From Pseudoalteromonas sp. A25 (GTDB lineage: Bacteria > Pseudomonadota > Gammaproteobacteria > Enterobacterales > Alteromonadaceae), in NCBI RefSeq assembly GCF_009176705.1, contig NZ_AP021846.1, forward strand, positions 3,823,304 to 3,887,303: a stretch of 64,000 bases of DNA, written 5' to 3'. A model generated the notes under the pieces. It worked only from the letters and a program-made list of their open reading frames with translations. It was not told the DNA's origin and made no database searches. Made by a program: the position numbers and the translations under genes. Below are positions 19,531 through 30,026 of this stretch, piece after piece (the first letter of the stretch is position 1; each line of letters begins with the position of its first letter).

Positions 19531-19752
19531 TTTGCTTCACCTGTTTTGTGTGGTTAATTTTTAAACGATACAGGGTTGTGATTAGATCATCGCTGAGCAA
19601 AATTTTTATTCTTTGTCTAACTGAATGTCATGATTTTGTCATCGCTGCTTATTAGTCTGATCAAGTTATATCTGCGTCTGAATAAAACTAGCAGCAGTAA
19701 TCCTGGTTAGGCACTGTGAAGTCCTATGATGAGTGAGGTAAGACGAAATATC

Positions 19753-21036
19753 ATGAGAAGAATTGTTGTAACTGGCATCGGTGCTATCTCTCCAATCGGC
19801 AATACGGCACAAAATAGCTTTGAAAATTTATTGCAAGGCAAACATGGAATTCGTCCTATTGAACATTTCAGCCCTGAGCAATTTGCTTGCAAAACTACTT
19901 TTGCAGCCCAGGTATGTGCCAATCTCGACCCTTCAACATTACCGCCGTTTAAACAAATGGACGACAGCACCCGTACTAAATTATTAAAAAAATTAGACCG
20001 CCATCAACTATTTGCCATGGTCGCAGCTGCTGAAGCTATCACTGAAGCGGGCTTGGATACCATCACTAATGAACTGCAACTGCAGCGTATTGGTGTCAAC
20101 ATTGCCACAGGCGTTGGTGGGCTTAATAGCCTTGAAGTCTGTGCAGGTAAAGCCGCTAAAGGTAAAAAGCAATCTCCCTTTGGTAATTTGATGTTTTTAC
20201 CTAATTTAGCAGCCGGTTATGTTGCCAGTCACTGGAACTTTGGAGGCCCCAATAATTCGCACTCCACGGCTTGCGCGGCAAGTGCTCACTCTATCATCGA
20301 TGCCTGTAATGCCATTAAAGGAGGTGAGGCAGAAATTATCATTGCCGGCGGTGCCGAAGCATCGGTTACCCCGGTTGGTATCTCTACCTTTAATGCGCAA
20401 AATGCACTATCCACCCGAAATAGTGAGCCGCAAGTTGCATCTAGACCTTTCACACACGATAGAGATGGCTTTGTAATGGGTGAAGGAGCCGCTTGCTTAG
20501 TGCTAGAAGAATACGACCATGCGATCACCCGAGGTGTCCATGTTTATTGCGAAATTGTTGGCTTTGGTCGCACCAGTGATGGTTTTACTGGGCAAGCACT
20601 TAGCGCGCCCCACCCGCAAGGTTTGGGGGCACAACGCGCTATGCAAACCGCACTCAATATGGCTGATATCAACACCACTGAGATAGACTACATTAACACC
20701 CACAGCACCAGTACCGCAGCAGATAGCATTGAAGTGCAGGCTATCAAAAATGCCTTTGCAGGTCACGCCAAGCATATAGCTGTATCGGGTACAAAATCGC
20801 AAACAGGCCATCTACTCGGAGCCGCTGCCGCAATTGAAGCGGTATTTACCGTACTTGCGCTAAAGCATCAGATCTTACCGTATACTTTAAACCTAACACC
20901 CGATAACGTGGATGCAAATTGCCAAGGTGTTGACTTAATAATGCAAAAACCTATGCAAAAACCCGTTCGATATGCTTTGTCTAACTCTTTCGGGTTTGGT
21001 GGTACCAACGCGTCTTTGGCTTTTAAAGGCTTTTAA
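19753..21036 (+). CDS. Beta-ketoacyl-ACP synthase, FabF-like
   Basis: The enzyme condenses malonyl-ACP with an acyl-ACP. The start at 19753 (MRRIVVTG) is preferred to the ATG at 19726 because GAGGTAAG precedes it and the protein then begins as typical KAS II enzymes do; it is 427 residues long. The Cys-His-His triad is visible in STACAASAHS, NTHSTSTAADS and SGTKSQTGHLLGA. It stands alone without acpP, fabG or other fatty-acid genes, so it is probably a second, specialised KAS rather than the primary FabF. A role in an unusual lipid or in secondary metabolism is possible but not shown. Confidence 0.9.
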   Translation: MRRIVVTGIGAISPIGNTAQNSFENLLQGKHGIRPIEHFSPEQFACKTTFAAQVCANLDPSTLPPFKQMDDSTRTKLLKKLDRHQLFAMVAAAEAITEAGLDTITNELQLQRIGVNIATGVGGLNSLEVCAGKAAKGKKQSPFGNLMFLPNLAAGYVASHWNFGGPNNSHSTACAASAHSIIDACNAIKGGEAEIIIAGGAEASVTPVGISTFNAQNALSTRNSEPQVASRPFTHDRDGFVMGEGAACLVLEEYDHAITRGVHVYCEIVGFGRTSDGFTGQALSAPHPQGLGAQRAMQTALNMADINTTEIDYINTHSTSTAADSIEVQAIKNAFAGHAKHIAVSGTKSQTGHLLGAAAAIEAVFTVLALKHQILPYTLNLTPDNVDANCQGVDLIMQKPMQKPVRYALSNSFGFGGTNASLAFKGF

Positions 21037-21137
21037 TTATCACCTCATCCTGTGCAGGCTATACACTATGCCTGCATTTGACTTGCATCTTATCTCGGCC
21101 TCTTTAAAATACCTTTATTTGAAACGCAGTATCTCGC

Positions 21138-21914
21138 ATGCAAGCATTCAAAGCGCATATCAGCAGCCCCGAACAACGCATTAAATATCAGTGGTTACTG
21201 TCAGCCTTGGTATGGAGTGCCATCATTTTGATGCTAAGCGCTATGGAAGGTTTACATGATTTAATGGTTGCTGTTGACAAAAAATACAACAGCCCGTGGT
21301 GGTGGGCGCTGCAAGAATGGTGTCTTTGGTATCTACTCTCCCCAATCACTTTTATATTACTGGATAAACTACAAAACAATAATTTACTCAATAAAAAGGG
21401 GTATTTGCTCACCTTAGTTCCACTGTTTTGTAGCGCTATGGCGTATCAAGCCATTTTTGATTGGTTTGTGTATCATGATCATATCCCCAGTACATTCGTG
21501 TATTTTGCTCCTTCACATTTTCTGGTTGTGATTATCAGCTTACTGATCTGGCACAAGCTTTGGAAAAATCCAACGCCAAACACACCACCTGAGATGCTGT
21601 TGGTTGATCAAGGTCGCCACAAAACACTATTGGCTTTAGCCGATATTGTAACCATTAGCGCTGCGAGCAACTATGTGGAGATCAACACCCACGCAGATAC
21701 CTATATAAAACGTGCAACATTAACGCATTTAGAACGCGCTCTACCTACGGCATTGTTCCTTCGTTGCCACCGCTCTCATGTAGTGAACCTGCGCTGTATC
21801 GAGCGCATTGAACGCAAACCCTCTGGCAGCGCTGTGATCTATTTAAATAATGGTCAATCAGTTCCTTTGAGTAAACGCTATTACGCACACGTTAAAGCTT
21901 TAAGTGCGGCGTAG
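21138..21914 (+). CDS. Membrane-bound LytTR-family transcriptional regulator
   Basis: The 258-residue protein has four hydrophobic segments (about 21-38, 55-74, 90-110 and 122-140) and then a LytTR DNA-binding domain (about 160-255) with ALADIVTISAASNYVEINT, RCHRSHVVNLRCIERI and VPLSKRYYAHVK. It lacks a receiver domain, so its signal presumably comes through the membrane part. The gene is followed 140 bases later by a TonB-receptor-like gene on the same strand, which could be its target. Confidence 0.9.
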   Translation: MQAFKAHISSPEQRIKYQWLLSALVWSAIILMLSAMEGLHDLMVAVDKKYNSPWWWALQEWCLWYLLSPITFILLDKLQNNNLLNKKGYLLTLVPLFCSAMAYQAIFDWFVYHDHIPSTFVYFAPSHFLVVIISLLIWHKLWKNPTPNTPPEMLLVDQGRHKTLLALADIVTISAASNYVEINTHADTYIKRATLTHLERALPTALFLRCHRSHVVNLRCIERIERKPSGSAVIYLNNGQSVPLSKRYYAHVKALSAA

Positions 21915-22054
21915 TAAGCCCGTCTGTGGTATTGAGCATCCATAATCTGATATGCCGCGGTGCATTCGTCCCAAAATGACTCCAACCACCCCTAATATAT
22001 TGTTTTATATAGTTTGATATTTTCAAATAGCAGGCATAACGACAAGGAATAAAC

Positions 22055-24040
22055 ATGCCTACAGTGAACTCAATTCAAATAATCAACATAACAGCGGGTG
22101 TCTTATTGAGCTGCTCGGCACTTGCCATAAGCGCGCCTACTGATGAACAACATCAAGCTCAGCGTTTTGACGCTAACCACTTTTCTCAATTCAATGCCCA
22201 ACATGCTCTGGATATAGTGACGTTGACACCCGGCTTTGTGTTGCATGAGGGAGATGCACAACGAGGACTGGCAAATACCTCAGGAAACGTATTAATTAAT
22301 GGCATACCGGCCCAAAGCAAAACTCAATCACTGCGTGATCTACTAGAGAAGATCAGCATCGACCAAATAGAATTTATCGACTTTTATCCTTCAAATCACC
22401 CTTTTTCAAGTGTTTCTCATCACACCCAAGCTATTAATATTAAAGTAAATCATGTCGCGACTGCCGTTGATATACAAACCAGCTATGCGGTGCGAGATAA
22501 CAAACGTTCTTTGGCTGAATTAAGCACACAAATACACTTGCCTTGGCAGGACTGGCAACATCAACTCAGCCTTAAGGCACACAACAGCCGCTATGAGTCT
22601 GACTACTTGGCCAAAGAATTTAATCAACAATCAGTGTTACAGGGCCTTCAAGCAGAAAATTTTATTGAGCAACTTCAAGAGGTTAAGCTAAGTACTCTGT
22701 CAACGCTCGGTAACGATCAGGGCAGTTTGCAAGTAACCAGTCAGTTTTGGTCCGAGCGCTGGCAAACTGATTTTGTACATACCCATTTTGTCCCTAACGA
22801 CTCCACGCCATACGCGCGCAATTATACCGTTGAATGGCTAGATATGGATGAGTATCAACTGGGCGCTGATTGGCAAACCACGTTGTTTGACACTTTCGAG
22901 CTGCAACTTACGGGGCTAACTACGGATAATAAACAAGCAAAAACTATTGCTGAGTTAAACGTACAAACAGCGCCATTTTTGCAAAGTAAACACCACAAAG
23001 AATACGCTGCACAGTTGTCTATACAAGCTACAAGTTGGCACTTAGAGCCGCAGTGGGGTATTGAGTTTAGTTACAACCAATTGCGAGCACAGACACAGTC
23101 CGCCACTCAGTTTATATCCAACCAAGTCTCTGAAACGCGCTATCAACCCTTTGCGGCTATAAACTGGAAGATCACTGATGCTTGGCAGCTTTATAGTAAG
23201 CTCAATGTTGAGTTTGCCGCGCTGAACACCAATGCGCAGCACGCAAAAAAACTGACGGAGCGCCATATTAAACCCCTGCTAAGGCTCACTTATGAGTCGC
23301 CGAAGTGGCAGGTTAACTGGCAGTTCAAGCAGCACGTAGAACAACTAGATTTTGGCTTATTTGTGGTTAGTCAAGATATCAGCTTTGACCGAGTTCAGCT
23401 GGGTAATAATAATATAAAACCGAGCCGTTATAGCGAGTTATCCATGCAGCTAAATTACGCACCAAACGAACATATCACCATTAACAACACAGTGTTTACG
23501 CAGTGGCAACGCGATATCCACGAATCAATGCAATTAACCGAAACTGATGAAGGTATTGCCAATGCTGGTCGAGCACGCCTTAATGGCATCAATGCTGTTA
23601 TTGATATCAAGACTGATTTCTTGTTACTAAACAGTACTGTGACTTTTGATTATCAATATCGCCATGCACAATTTGATGACCCATTAGGCGGTGTACGCGC
23701 TATCAATGCACTTACTCCGCACGCACTCAGTGCCGAGTTCAGGCATAACTATGACACGCTATCTTGGGGCATTGAATACATCGCCAAACAGCGAGAGACT
23801 GAATACTTTGTCACTGAAAAGTCTGTGGTTCGAGAGGGCCCTAGCACCTCATTGTTTATCGAAATGCCAATCGCAGACAAAACCCAGCTACGACTTGCAG
23901 CTAATGCAATTGAAAAAGAAAAAACGCGGTATTGGCAACAATTTTACCAACCAACTCGCGCAGGTAGATTGGATGGCTATCAAGTCATCAACGAATCCGT
24001 AGAGCCAGAGCTGCGTTTAACCCTACGCAGTCAACTTTAA
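22055..24040 (+). CDS. TonB-dependent-receptor-like outer-membrane protein
   Basis: AAGGAAT precedes the ATG by seven bases. The 661-residue protein has a signal peptide (about 1-27) and a short plug-like domain (DIVTLTPGFVLHEGDAQRG, GNVLINGIPAQSK, SIDQIEFIDFYPS). The rest is an alternating aromatic pattern expected for a 22-stranded barrel (for example TAINWKITDAWQLYSKLNV). No TonB-box is obvious, and the C-terminus (LRLTLRSQL) lacks the usual terminal aromatic residue. It is shorter than most nutrient receptors. The substrate is unknown; the upstream LytTR regulator suggests regulated expression. Confidence 0.8.
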   Translation: MPTVNSIQIINITAGVLLSCSALAISAPTDEQHQAQRFDANHFSQFNAQHALDIVTLTPGFVLHEGDAQRGLANTSGNVLINGIPAQSKTQSLRDLLEKISIDQIEFIDFYPSNHPFSSVSHHTQAINIKVNHVATAVDIQTSYAVRDNKRSLAELSTQIHLPWQDWQHQLSLKAHNSRYESDYLAKEFNQQSVLQGLQAENFIEQLQEVKLSTLSTLGNDQGSLQVTSQFWSERWQTDFVHTHFVPNDSTPYARNYTVEWLDMDEYQLGADWQTTLFDTFELQLTGLTTDNKQAKTIAELNVQTAPFLQSKHHKEYAAQLSIQATSWHLEPQWGIEFSYNQLRAQTQSATQFISNQVSETRYQPFAAINWKITDAWQLYSKLNVEFAALNTNAQHAKKLTERHIKPLLRLTYESPKWQVNWQFKQHVEQLDFGLFVVSQDISFDRVQLGNNNIKPSRYSELSMQLNYAPNEHITINNTVFTQWQRDIHESMQLTETDEGIANAGRARLNGINAVIDIKTDFLLLNSTVTFDYQYRHAQFDDPLGGVRAINALTPHALSAEFRHNYDTLSWGIEYIAKQRETEYFVTEKSVVREGPSTSLFIEMPIADKTQLRLAANAIEKEKTRYWQQFYQPTRAGRLDGYQVINESVEPELRLTLRSQL

Positions 24041-24195
24041 TTAACCGTGGTTTACGTACATGCTTTGGGTGCTAAATTATTGCGCCAAGCATGTACTGGC
24101 CTAATTCATCAGTGGTTAATCCCAACGCTTTACAGTTACACAACTCGCTGGCCTTAAGTTACAATCGCAACAAACAACAATAATACTGGCTGACT

Positions 24196-25485
24196 ATGCA
24201 TTTTTCTCGACCCCTTTTTTTACTGCTTATCATTACCTTAACCGGCTGTGCCAGTGTCTCTAAACAAGAGCCTCAGTCCAATACAACAAGGCAACCAGCC
24301 CCAGTCGTTGTTAAGCAGCAAGAAAAGACGCCGACAGTTGAACCTGCCCATACGCGCATATCATCAATAGAACCTCATCAACATGATGACGTTTGGCAAC
24401 GCATACGCCATCAATTAGCCTTTGCACCAAGTGATCATCAAACGGTGCAAGACCGTGTTGATTGGTATATGTCTCACCCAAACTATATGGACGTCATAAG
24501 CGAGCGTGCCGCACCGTTTTTACATTATGTTGTAGAACAGGTAGAGCGTCGAAACTTACCAATAGAACTTGCGCTTATGCCGTTGATAGAGAGCGATTTT
24601 GATACCTCAGCCTACTCTCATAAGCACGCTTCAGGTCTTTGGCAACTCACTCCCTTAATCGCGAAACATTATGGTGTAAAAATTACCCCTTGGTATGATG
24701 GTCGCCAAGATATTGTGGACGCAACAAACGCCGCGCTCGATTTTTTGAGCTACCTTCACCAGCGATTTGAGGGTAACTGGTATCATGCTATTGCGGCTTA
24801 CAACACCGGTGAAGGCCGAGTGGCGTTAGCCATCAAAAAAAATAAACAGCGAGGTAAATCAAGCGATTTCTTTGCGTTGTCTTTACCTAAACAAACCCGT
24901 CACTATGTGCCCAAATTGCTTGCGGCCGCGCAACTTTTACGCGAGCAAAAAATGACTTTTCCAAAAATAGCCAATCACAAAGTGATCGCTGTTACCCCAT
25001 TAAAACAAGGTATTATTTTAAATACCGATAAACAATGGCAGGCACTGCAACCTCTAAACCCTGGCTATACACGGTTTCCAGCGCTATTAGATGGACCACA
25101 GCATATCGTGCTACCAGCCAATCAAGTAACACAATGGCAAACTTACTTGGCCAATCAGCCTGCTATGCCAAGCGCGCAGTGGCAACAATACACCATTCAA
25201 CGTGGCGATAGTTTAAGCGTGATAGCCAAACGACACGCCTTGAGTGTTGCGCAATTAAAAACCTTCAATCAGTTGAAAAGCAATAAGATACGAGCAGGAG
25301 AGACATTATTGCTGCCCATTCTAGCCGACCAACAATTAGATTACACCGTGCGCGCAGGAGATAGCTTATGGCGTATAGCAAAACACTTTCAAGTGACCAT
25401 CAATGAGATTAAAAAGTGGAACGCACTCTCAAAAGATATCTTACGCGTAGGTGATACATTAACTTTGTTTTTATCTGATAGTTAA
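24196..25485 (+). CDS. mltD: Membrane-bound lytic murein transglycosylase, MltD type
   Basis: The 429-residue lipoprotein has a lipobox (LTLTGCASV-like, Cys18) and an SLT domain (about 105-260). The catalytic Glu is in PLIESDFDTSAYS, followed by ASGLWQLTP and AIAAYNTGEGRV. Two LysM domains near the C-terminus (YTIQRGDSLSVIAKRH and YTVRAGDSLWRIAKHF) bind peptidoglycan. The enzyme cleaves glycan strands to 1,6-anhydro products at the outer membrane. The gene ends in a bidirectional terminator shared with the convergent lanB gene. Confidence 0.92.
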   Translation: MHFSRPLFLLLIITLTGCASVSKQEPQSNTTRQPAPVVVKQQEKTPTVEPAHTRISSIEPHQHDDVWQRIRHQLAFAPSDHQTVQDRVDWYMSHPNYMDVISERAAPFLHYVVEQVERRNLPIELALMPLIESDFDTSAYSHKHASGLWQLTPLIAKHYGVKITPWYDGRQDIVDATNAALDFLSYLHQRFEGNWYHAIAAYNTGEGRVALAIKKNKQRGKSSDFFALSLPKQTRHYVPKLLAAAQLLREQKMTFPKIANHKVIAVTPLKQGIILNTDKQWQALQPLNPGYTRFPALLDGPQHIVLPANQVTQWQTYLANQPAMPSAQWQQYTIQRGDSLSVIAKRHALSVAQLKTFNQLKSNKIRAGETLLLPILADQQLDYTVRAGDSLWRIAKHFQVTINEIKKWNALSKDILRVGDTLTLFLSDS

Positions 25486-25487
25486 TA

Positions 25488-25521
25488 AAAAAGCCGCGCA
25501 TGTGACCATGCTCGGCTTTTT
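25488..25521. terminator. Bidirectional terminator between mltD and lanB
   Basis: The stem AAAAAGCCG / CGGCTTTTT lies between two convergent genes, with an inner CATG/CATG pairing. Confidence 0.88.
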
Positions 25522-25548
25522 AGCTTGTTTAAACAAACGAACTAATGA

Positions 25549-28500
25549 TCACTGCTGTTTATTCGCTGAAAAATATTTGCGACGCAGTAAGTCATGGATC
25601 ACTAACTCTTGCTCACGGCCATAGGCTTTAAACATTCGATTATTATGCATATGTAATAGCGAACCAAGAAGTGAGTCTTTACTACAGTTAAGCACCTTAT
25701 CATCTATTAGTTTATTCACTTGTGCAACCACAGGTTCAGCCTGTGCTTGCCACTGGTTAAGTAACATAAAGAGTGCACTTTGTAACTCATCACTGGCATG
25801 CGGTGGTACTTCATTAAACTGCTTAAAATCTTTATCGAGTTGTTCCTGATAGTCGCGATAGCGATTACCCAGCTGCTTTCTGAGCACACTACTATCACCA
25901 AACTCTTGGCCAAAGCCATCTCTTAGGCGGCTTATCAACGCAAATTTAGCATCTTCACTGTAGTTAAAAAGTGTAAGCAGCCGATCTGTGTATAGTAACG
26001 CAGCACGCCATCTTACTTGTTCACCATGCTCTTCAATAAGCGCACACACTTTGGCAATCAAAGCACTGTCATACATAAACAATGACTCCACCAAAGCCAT
26101 TGATTGCGGCCCTCCGTAACGCTCCACTTCTCGCTCATAGGTCATCAACTCAACTTTATGTAATTCACCACTTTCAATCATGGGGTCAAGTAACTGATTG
26201 AGAATGGGCAATAGCTGACCACACAACACGTGAGGCTCACCAAAAAAGCGCAATCTGAGGTGCCAATCGGGATCGCCATAGCGAATGAAGAACCACTTGT
26301 CATAAAGTGCCGAATGTTGCTCAATTAATGGCTGCAACTGTTCGCTCAATAGCTGTTCTACTAACGAGTTACCTGAGTATATTTTTAAACTCAACCACTG
26401 AGAGCCGGCACTAAAACGGCGTTTGATAGGTGCCGCCGTTATATTAGCAATTGGATCATCGGCAAAATGAGTGTGTTTGGCAGCATTTGCGTTAAAAAGC
26501 GGCACAATCAGCTCGTTGTTATAGTGATGCCCCTGCGCATCGACTACCCGAGATTGATAATGCTGGCTAAGCACCTCTTTGAGCTCTACGCGTGGTGAAC
26601 CTTTGGTTTCAGATAACAAAATGGCAAACATCTCAGGGTTGGTTAAATCGATCTGTAAAACATTGTCTCCCATGGCGTAGCTTACTTGGGTATCAAGCTG
26701 ATACTTGCTCATTAAAGCATTCAGTTTGTCTGTATCAAATTGACCTTTTTTACATACCGCTTCGAGTTGCTCTCGCTCAATACGCCATGTTTTTTCATTC
26801 AAGATTAAGTTATCTAACATGATACGTGGTACAAACGCACTGCGCGCTGTCGAGCTTGGCATTTGAAAGTTAGGCGCTCTGCCTGATTGATGCTGCAACA
26901 TACACAAGAATTTATAAGCACTTAAGCTTCTTGCCGTATAGTTGTGTGCACTAGATAACCTGGGCACCACTTGTTTATTTAGCCGTTTACTCCAAAGCTT
27001 AACCTGTTGGCTTTCTACCCAAACATGTAAATCACTTAGTGGAATTTGATACTCATCATCTAATGAACTGTCGGCCATAAACACGATTTCATACTCACGT
27101 AAGTGAGGACGCGCTATCACATTACCCGGTCTGCCTTCAGGCATATGAACGACTTCAGCAAAAATAACATCCGGTGAATGCGCCTGCTCTTTAGCCAATT
27201 CATCGATCACTTGTTCTTTTAGCGACTCTGATAAATGGCAAAACCGGCCGAGTAAGTTGGCCGATGAAGGACCATAGCAGCCATTGAATTTGATGATTGG
27301 GTTTTTGCTGTCGTCTTCAAAAACGCTCAACATGGCTGCAAATGAACTTGGAAACTTCTTTATCGCCCCTTTGTTCGTAACTTTGCCTTTGAGTTCTTTG
27401 CTCTTTAATACGATACAATCTTTTGCTCTATTTTCAGGCAAGCTGATGGCTTCATCAATCACACTCTCTAACACGCTCACTGTCGGCGTTGATTGTCCGC
27501 TTTGCGCTGGTTGCTTGCCAAGCGGCAACCCTGCAATGAGCGGCGCGTCATAGCCTGTCTCGTCAGAAATACCGATCCCCGACTCGTCATCCAAAATAAC
27601 GTCTAACGGAACAAATTGACCTTCAAAGCGCGCATTAAACTGTGCCATAAAGTCGTTCATGGCCGTCGTGGTTGACTCTGTACTTAATCCTGCAATTAAT
27701 TCTAATTGTTTCTTTAAACGGCCAATTTCCATTTCACTTAATTGGCAGTGCTCAAAGTGGCGATAAACGTCCGACTGAAAAAGCTTATTCTCTTGAACCT
27801 TGACGGGTAAACGCTCAAGATGCGACAGAATTTGTTTGTAAGGTGTTGTTTCACCTGTTTTTTGCTTATCTAATTGTTCTACTTGCGCAAGCGCAGTCGC
27901 TAAGTGATCTGCCGTTTCATGTTCTGAAATTGCTTGCAATGATTTTAATAGCGCAAAATCAGGAGAGTCTCCCGTTAAGGGCAGTGGGATATCGGCTTGC
28001 AGTACACCTTCATCAATTAAGTCTTGAATATAGGCTTCAACTTCTTCGCGCTCCGCTTGTGGATATTGCTCACAAAATACCTTAACCAAAGCGTTAAAGC
28101 TCAACCCCGAACCAGCGCTATCTAAGGCAAATTTGAAGTATTCGTCGCTCTCTACCGCGCTCAAGCGATATTGCATATTGTCATCCGATAAATAAGCTTC
28201 AATATATCGACACTGCTGAGCAACAAAATAATGAGACGAGTTTGGTTTGTACTTTAGTGAATCTGAGCGAGAAGCATGCTTAACAAAGTGCTCTTTCAAG
28301 GCCGATAAGTAAAACATATCAAGGCGAGTGCTGCGGCCATCCTGAGTATGATCACCACCAACTAATACCGTTTGCTCACTGATCTGCCCAGTATGCACGC
28401 CCGAGAAAAGACCAAATGGTGTCGGCCTTGAACACATGCGGATCATGTACTTTATCAGTGCATGCGCAACCTTTTTACCTTGCTTTGAATCTGGCTTGGT

Positions 28501-28722
28501 TCGCCATTGTTCGATACGCTCAAGTAATGAGGGGCTTGCCAAATATAGTGCCTCAAGCACACCAGGAATATCTAACCAGTCGCGAAGTACCGCGTTATTA
28601 TCTACATTCGGCTTTGAAAACGCATGTAAATGCTCTATCGATAAACGCGGAGTCCGTACCACAAAAAATGGCGCATTTTCTACGGGTTTTGCCGTTACAT
28701 TAGGTTGCTTTGTTTTTGTCAT
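25549..28722 (-). CDS. Class I lanthipeptide dehydratase, full-length LanB type
   Basis: The 1057-residue protein is a fusion of the glutamylation domain (Lant_dehydr_N) and the elimination domain (SpaB_C), as in canonical LanB enzymes. SRPTPFGLFSG at about 99-108 is the hallmark N-terminal motif. The C-terminal part (about 770-1045) contains WLSLKIYSGNSLVEQLL, WFFIRYGDPDWHLRLRF and RYGGPQSMAL. In known systems LanB uses glutamyl-tRNA to glutamylate Ser/Thr of a precursor and eliminates glutamate to give Dha/Dhb. GGAGGATGT ends just before the ATG, and the gene begins 10 bases after lanC, so the two are translationally linked. No precursor gene adjoins it. Confidence 0.92.
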   Translation of the reverse strand: MTKTKQPNVTAKPVENAPFFVVRTPRLSIEHLHAFSKPNVDNNAVLRDWLDIPGVLEALYLASPSLLERIEQWRTKPDSKQGKKVAHALIKYMIRMCSRPTPFGLFSGVHTGQISEQTVLVGGDHTQDGRSTRLDMFYLSALKEHFVKHASRSDSLKYKPNSSHYFVAQQCRYIEAYLSDDNMQYRLSAVESDEYFKFALDSAGSGLSFNALVKVFCEQYPQAEREEVEAYIQDLIDEGVLQADIPLPLTGDSPDFALLKSLQAISEHETADHLATALAQVEQLDKQKTGETTPYKQILSHLERLPVKVQENKLFQSDVYRHFEHCQLSEMEIGRLKKQLELIAGLSTESTTTAMNDFMAQFNARFEGQFVPLDVILDDESGIGISDETGYDAPLIAGLPLGKQPAQSGQSTPTVSVLESVIDEAISLPENRAKDCIVLKSKELKGKVTNKGAIKKFPSSFAAMLSVFEDDSKNPIIKFNGCYGPSSANLLGRFCHLSESLKEQVIDELAKEQAHSPDVIFAEVVHMPEGRPGNVIARPHLREYEIVFMADSSLDDEYQIPLSDLHVWVESQQVKLWSKRLNKQVVPRLSSAHNYTARSLSAYKFLCMLQHQSGRAPNFQMPSSTARSAFVPRIMLDNLILNEKTWRIEREQLEAVCKKGQFDTDKLNALMSKYQLDTQVSYAMGDNVLQIDLTNPEMFAILLSETKGSPRVELKEVLSQHYQSRVVDAQGHHYNNELIVPLFNANAAKHTHFADDPIANITAAPIKRRFSAGSQWLSLKIYSGNSLVEQLLSEQLQPLIEQHSALYDKWFFIRYGDPDWHLRLRFFGEPHVLCGQLLPILNQLLDPMIESGELHKVELMTYEREVERYGGPQSMALVESLFMYDSALIAKVCALIEEHGEQVRWRAALLYTDRLLTLFNYSEDAKFALISRLRDGFGQEFGDSSVLRKQLGNRYRDYQEQLDKDFKQFNEVPPHASDELQSALFMLLNQWQAQAEPVVAQVNKLIDDKVLNCSKDSLLGSLLHMHNNRMFKAYGREQELVIHDLLRRKYFSANKQQ

Positions 28723-28732
28723 ACATCCTCCA

Positions 28733-29953
28733 TTAAGCCATTAGCAAGCAGTCAGCCCAGCTGGTGTCATCATCAAGCACACTCAACAATGCCAGCCCTA
28801 TCCCCGAATACCCCATCAAAAAGCCTAAGTCTTTCTCGTAACTCATTGCTCGACCATCAAAACAGTACATCGCTTCAATACCCCGTTCATCATATTGTGC
28901 CAAGGTATAGTCGAGCCATTTCTGCATTGCAGATGCTAATTCTGGGTGAGGCATTACTTGATTCAATAATTGGTAAATAGTAACTAGCCCGGCAAAACCA
29001 TGGCACAAACCCGCATCTCGTACTTGACCAGACTCAGCATCGCGCTGTGTACTATGCAAGGCGATGTCTAACGCCTTATCAACATAGCTTGGTCTATCAA
29101 TTGCGTGACCTACCCGCGCAAGGGTAAGCGCGATGGTTAAATCACCATAACACCATCCTAATCGTGAATCGTGCTGCGAACCTTGTGCACAGGTACCAAA
29201 GCAAGAAAAGCTGTCATGGCCTGGGTTTTGATGCGCCAATAGCCAATCACAGCTGCCTTGCAGCAACGCTGTTACCCGCGCATTTAAACTGTCGATATTT
29301 AAAGCAGGCAGAAGTGCCGCGATAATCCCAGGAACGCCGTGTGCCAAACCAAGGTTATGTTCTGGTTCATCAAGTGCTTCTTTGTTCAGCCTGTATACGG
29401 AGTTACTTGGTTGAGACCAGGTGATATGACCGTTATCGAGTCTTGTTGCCGTGCTTTCAAAACCTTTAACAATCACTTCCCAGAGCTTGCTTTGATCGCT
29501 AAAACGCGCACGTCGCTTAGCATAGGGCGCATAACCGGCTAAACCGAGCACAGACTCTATTTCTCCAGGCCAAGGATCGTGTGCTAAGGCATCGGCAAAT
29601 AGCTGATCCACATCTTCTAATAGCTCTGCATCATATTCTTCTTTATCAGCTTGGTTGAGATACTCAAGTAACCAAGCCTGACCGGCTAAACCGTTACTCA
29701 ATTCGAAAGATTGCTCCGCAAGACCGTCTTGTAATTGCTCAAGTTTTTGTGAAAACACGGCTTCATCTACCCAGTCAGGCTGCCATTGATGTGCTTTGTA
29801 CAAAAACAGTAAGTGACCTGCAATACCACTGAGTAACCCATGGTTATGCTCACTGGTATCAAAGCTAGCAACCTCAGTGGCCAATATTTGAATGAGGTTG
29901 GCTATTTGTTGTTTTTTATCAAACTCATCGTTGTTATTTTTATTGCTATTCAT
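28733..29953 (-). CDS. LanC-type lanthionine cyclase
   Basis: The start at 29953 is supported by AAGGA 6-7 bases upstream; a GTG at 29989 is in frame. The 406-residue protein shows the alpha/alpha toroid repeats of LanC and all expected zinc ligands: GWCYGD (Cys) and GLCHGFAG (Cys-His), together with GLAHGVPGI and LLSGIAGHLL. LanC enzymes add Cys thiols to Dha/Dhb to close lanthionine rings. With intact ligands the enzyme should be active, which is notable because the only precursor-like ORF I find has no Cys. It lies between the exporter gene and lanB in the operon. Confidence 0.93.
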   Translation of the reverse strand: MNSNKNNNDEFDKKQQIANLIQILATEVASFDTSEHNHGLLSGIAGHLLFLYKAHQWQPDWVDEAVFSQKLEQLQDGLAEQSFELSNGLAGQAWLLEYLNQADKEEYDAELLEDVDQLFADALAHDPWPGEIESVLGLAGYAPYAKRRARFSDQSKLWEVIVKGFESTATRLDNGHITWSQPSNSVYRLNKEALDEPEHNLGLAHGVPGIIAALLPALNIDSLNARVTALLQGSCDWLLAHQNPGHDSFSCFGTCAQGSQHDSRLGWCYGDLTIALTLARVGHAIDRPSYVDKALDIALHSTQRDAESGQVRDAGLCHGFAGLVTIYQLLNQVMPHPELASAMQKWLDYTLAQYDERGIEAMYCFDGRAMSYEKDLGFLMGYSGIGLALLSVLDDDTSWADCLLMA

Positions 29954-30026
29954 TCTTTTCCTTAAGTCTTTATTGTTATGCTGGTGCACAAAATACGCCG
30001 CCCTAACTTTAAGTACTCACGCTCTG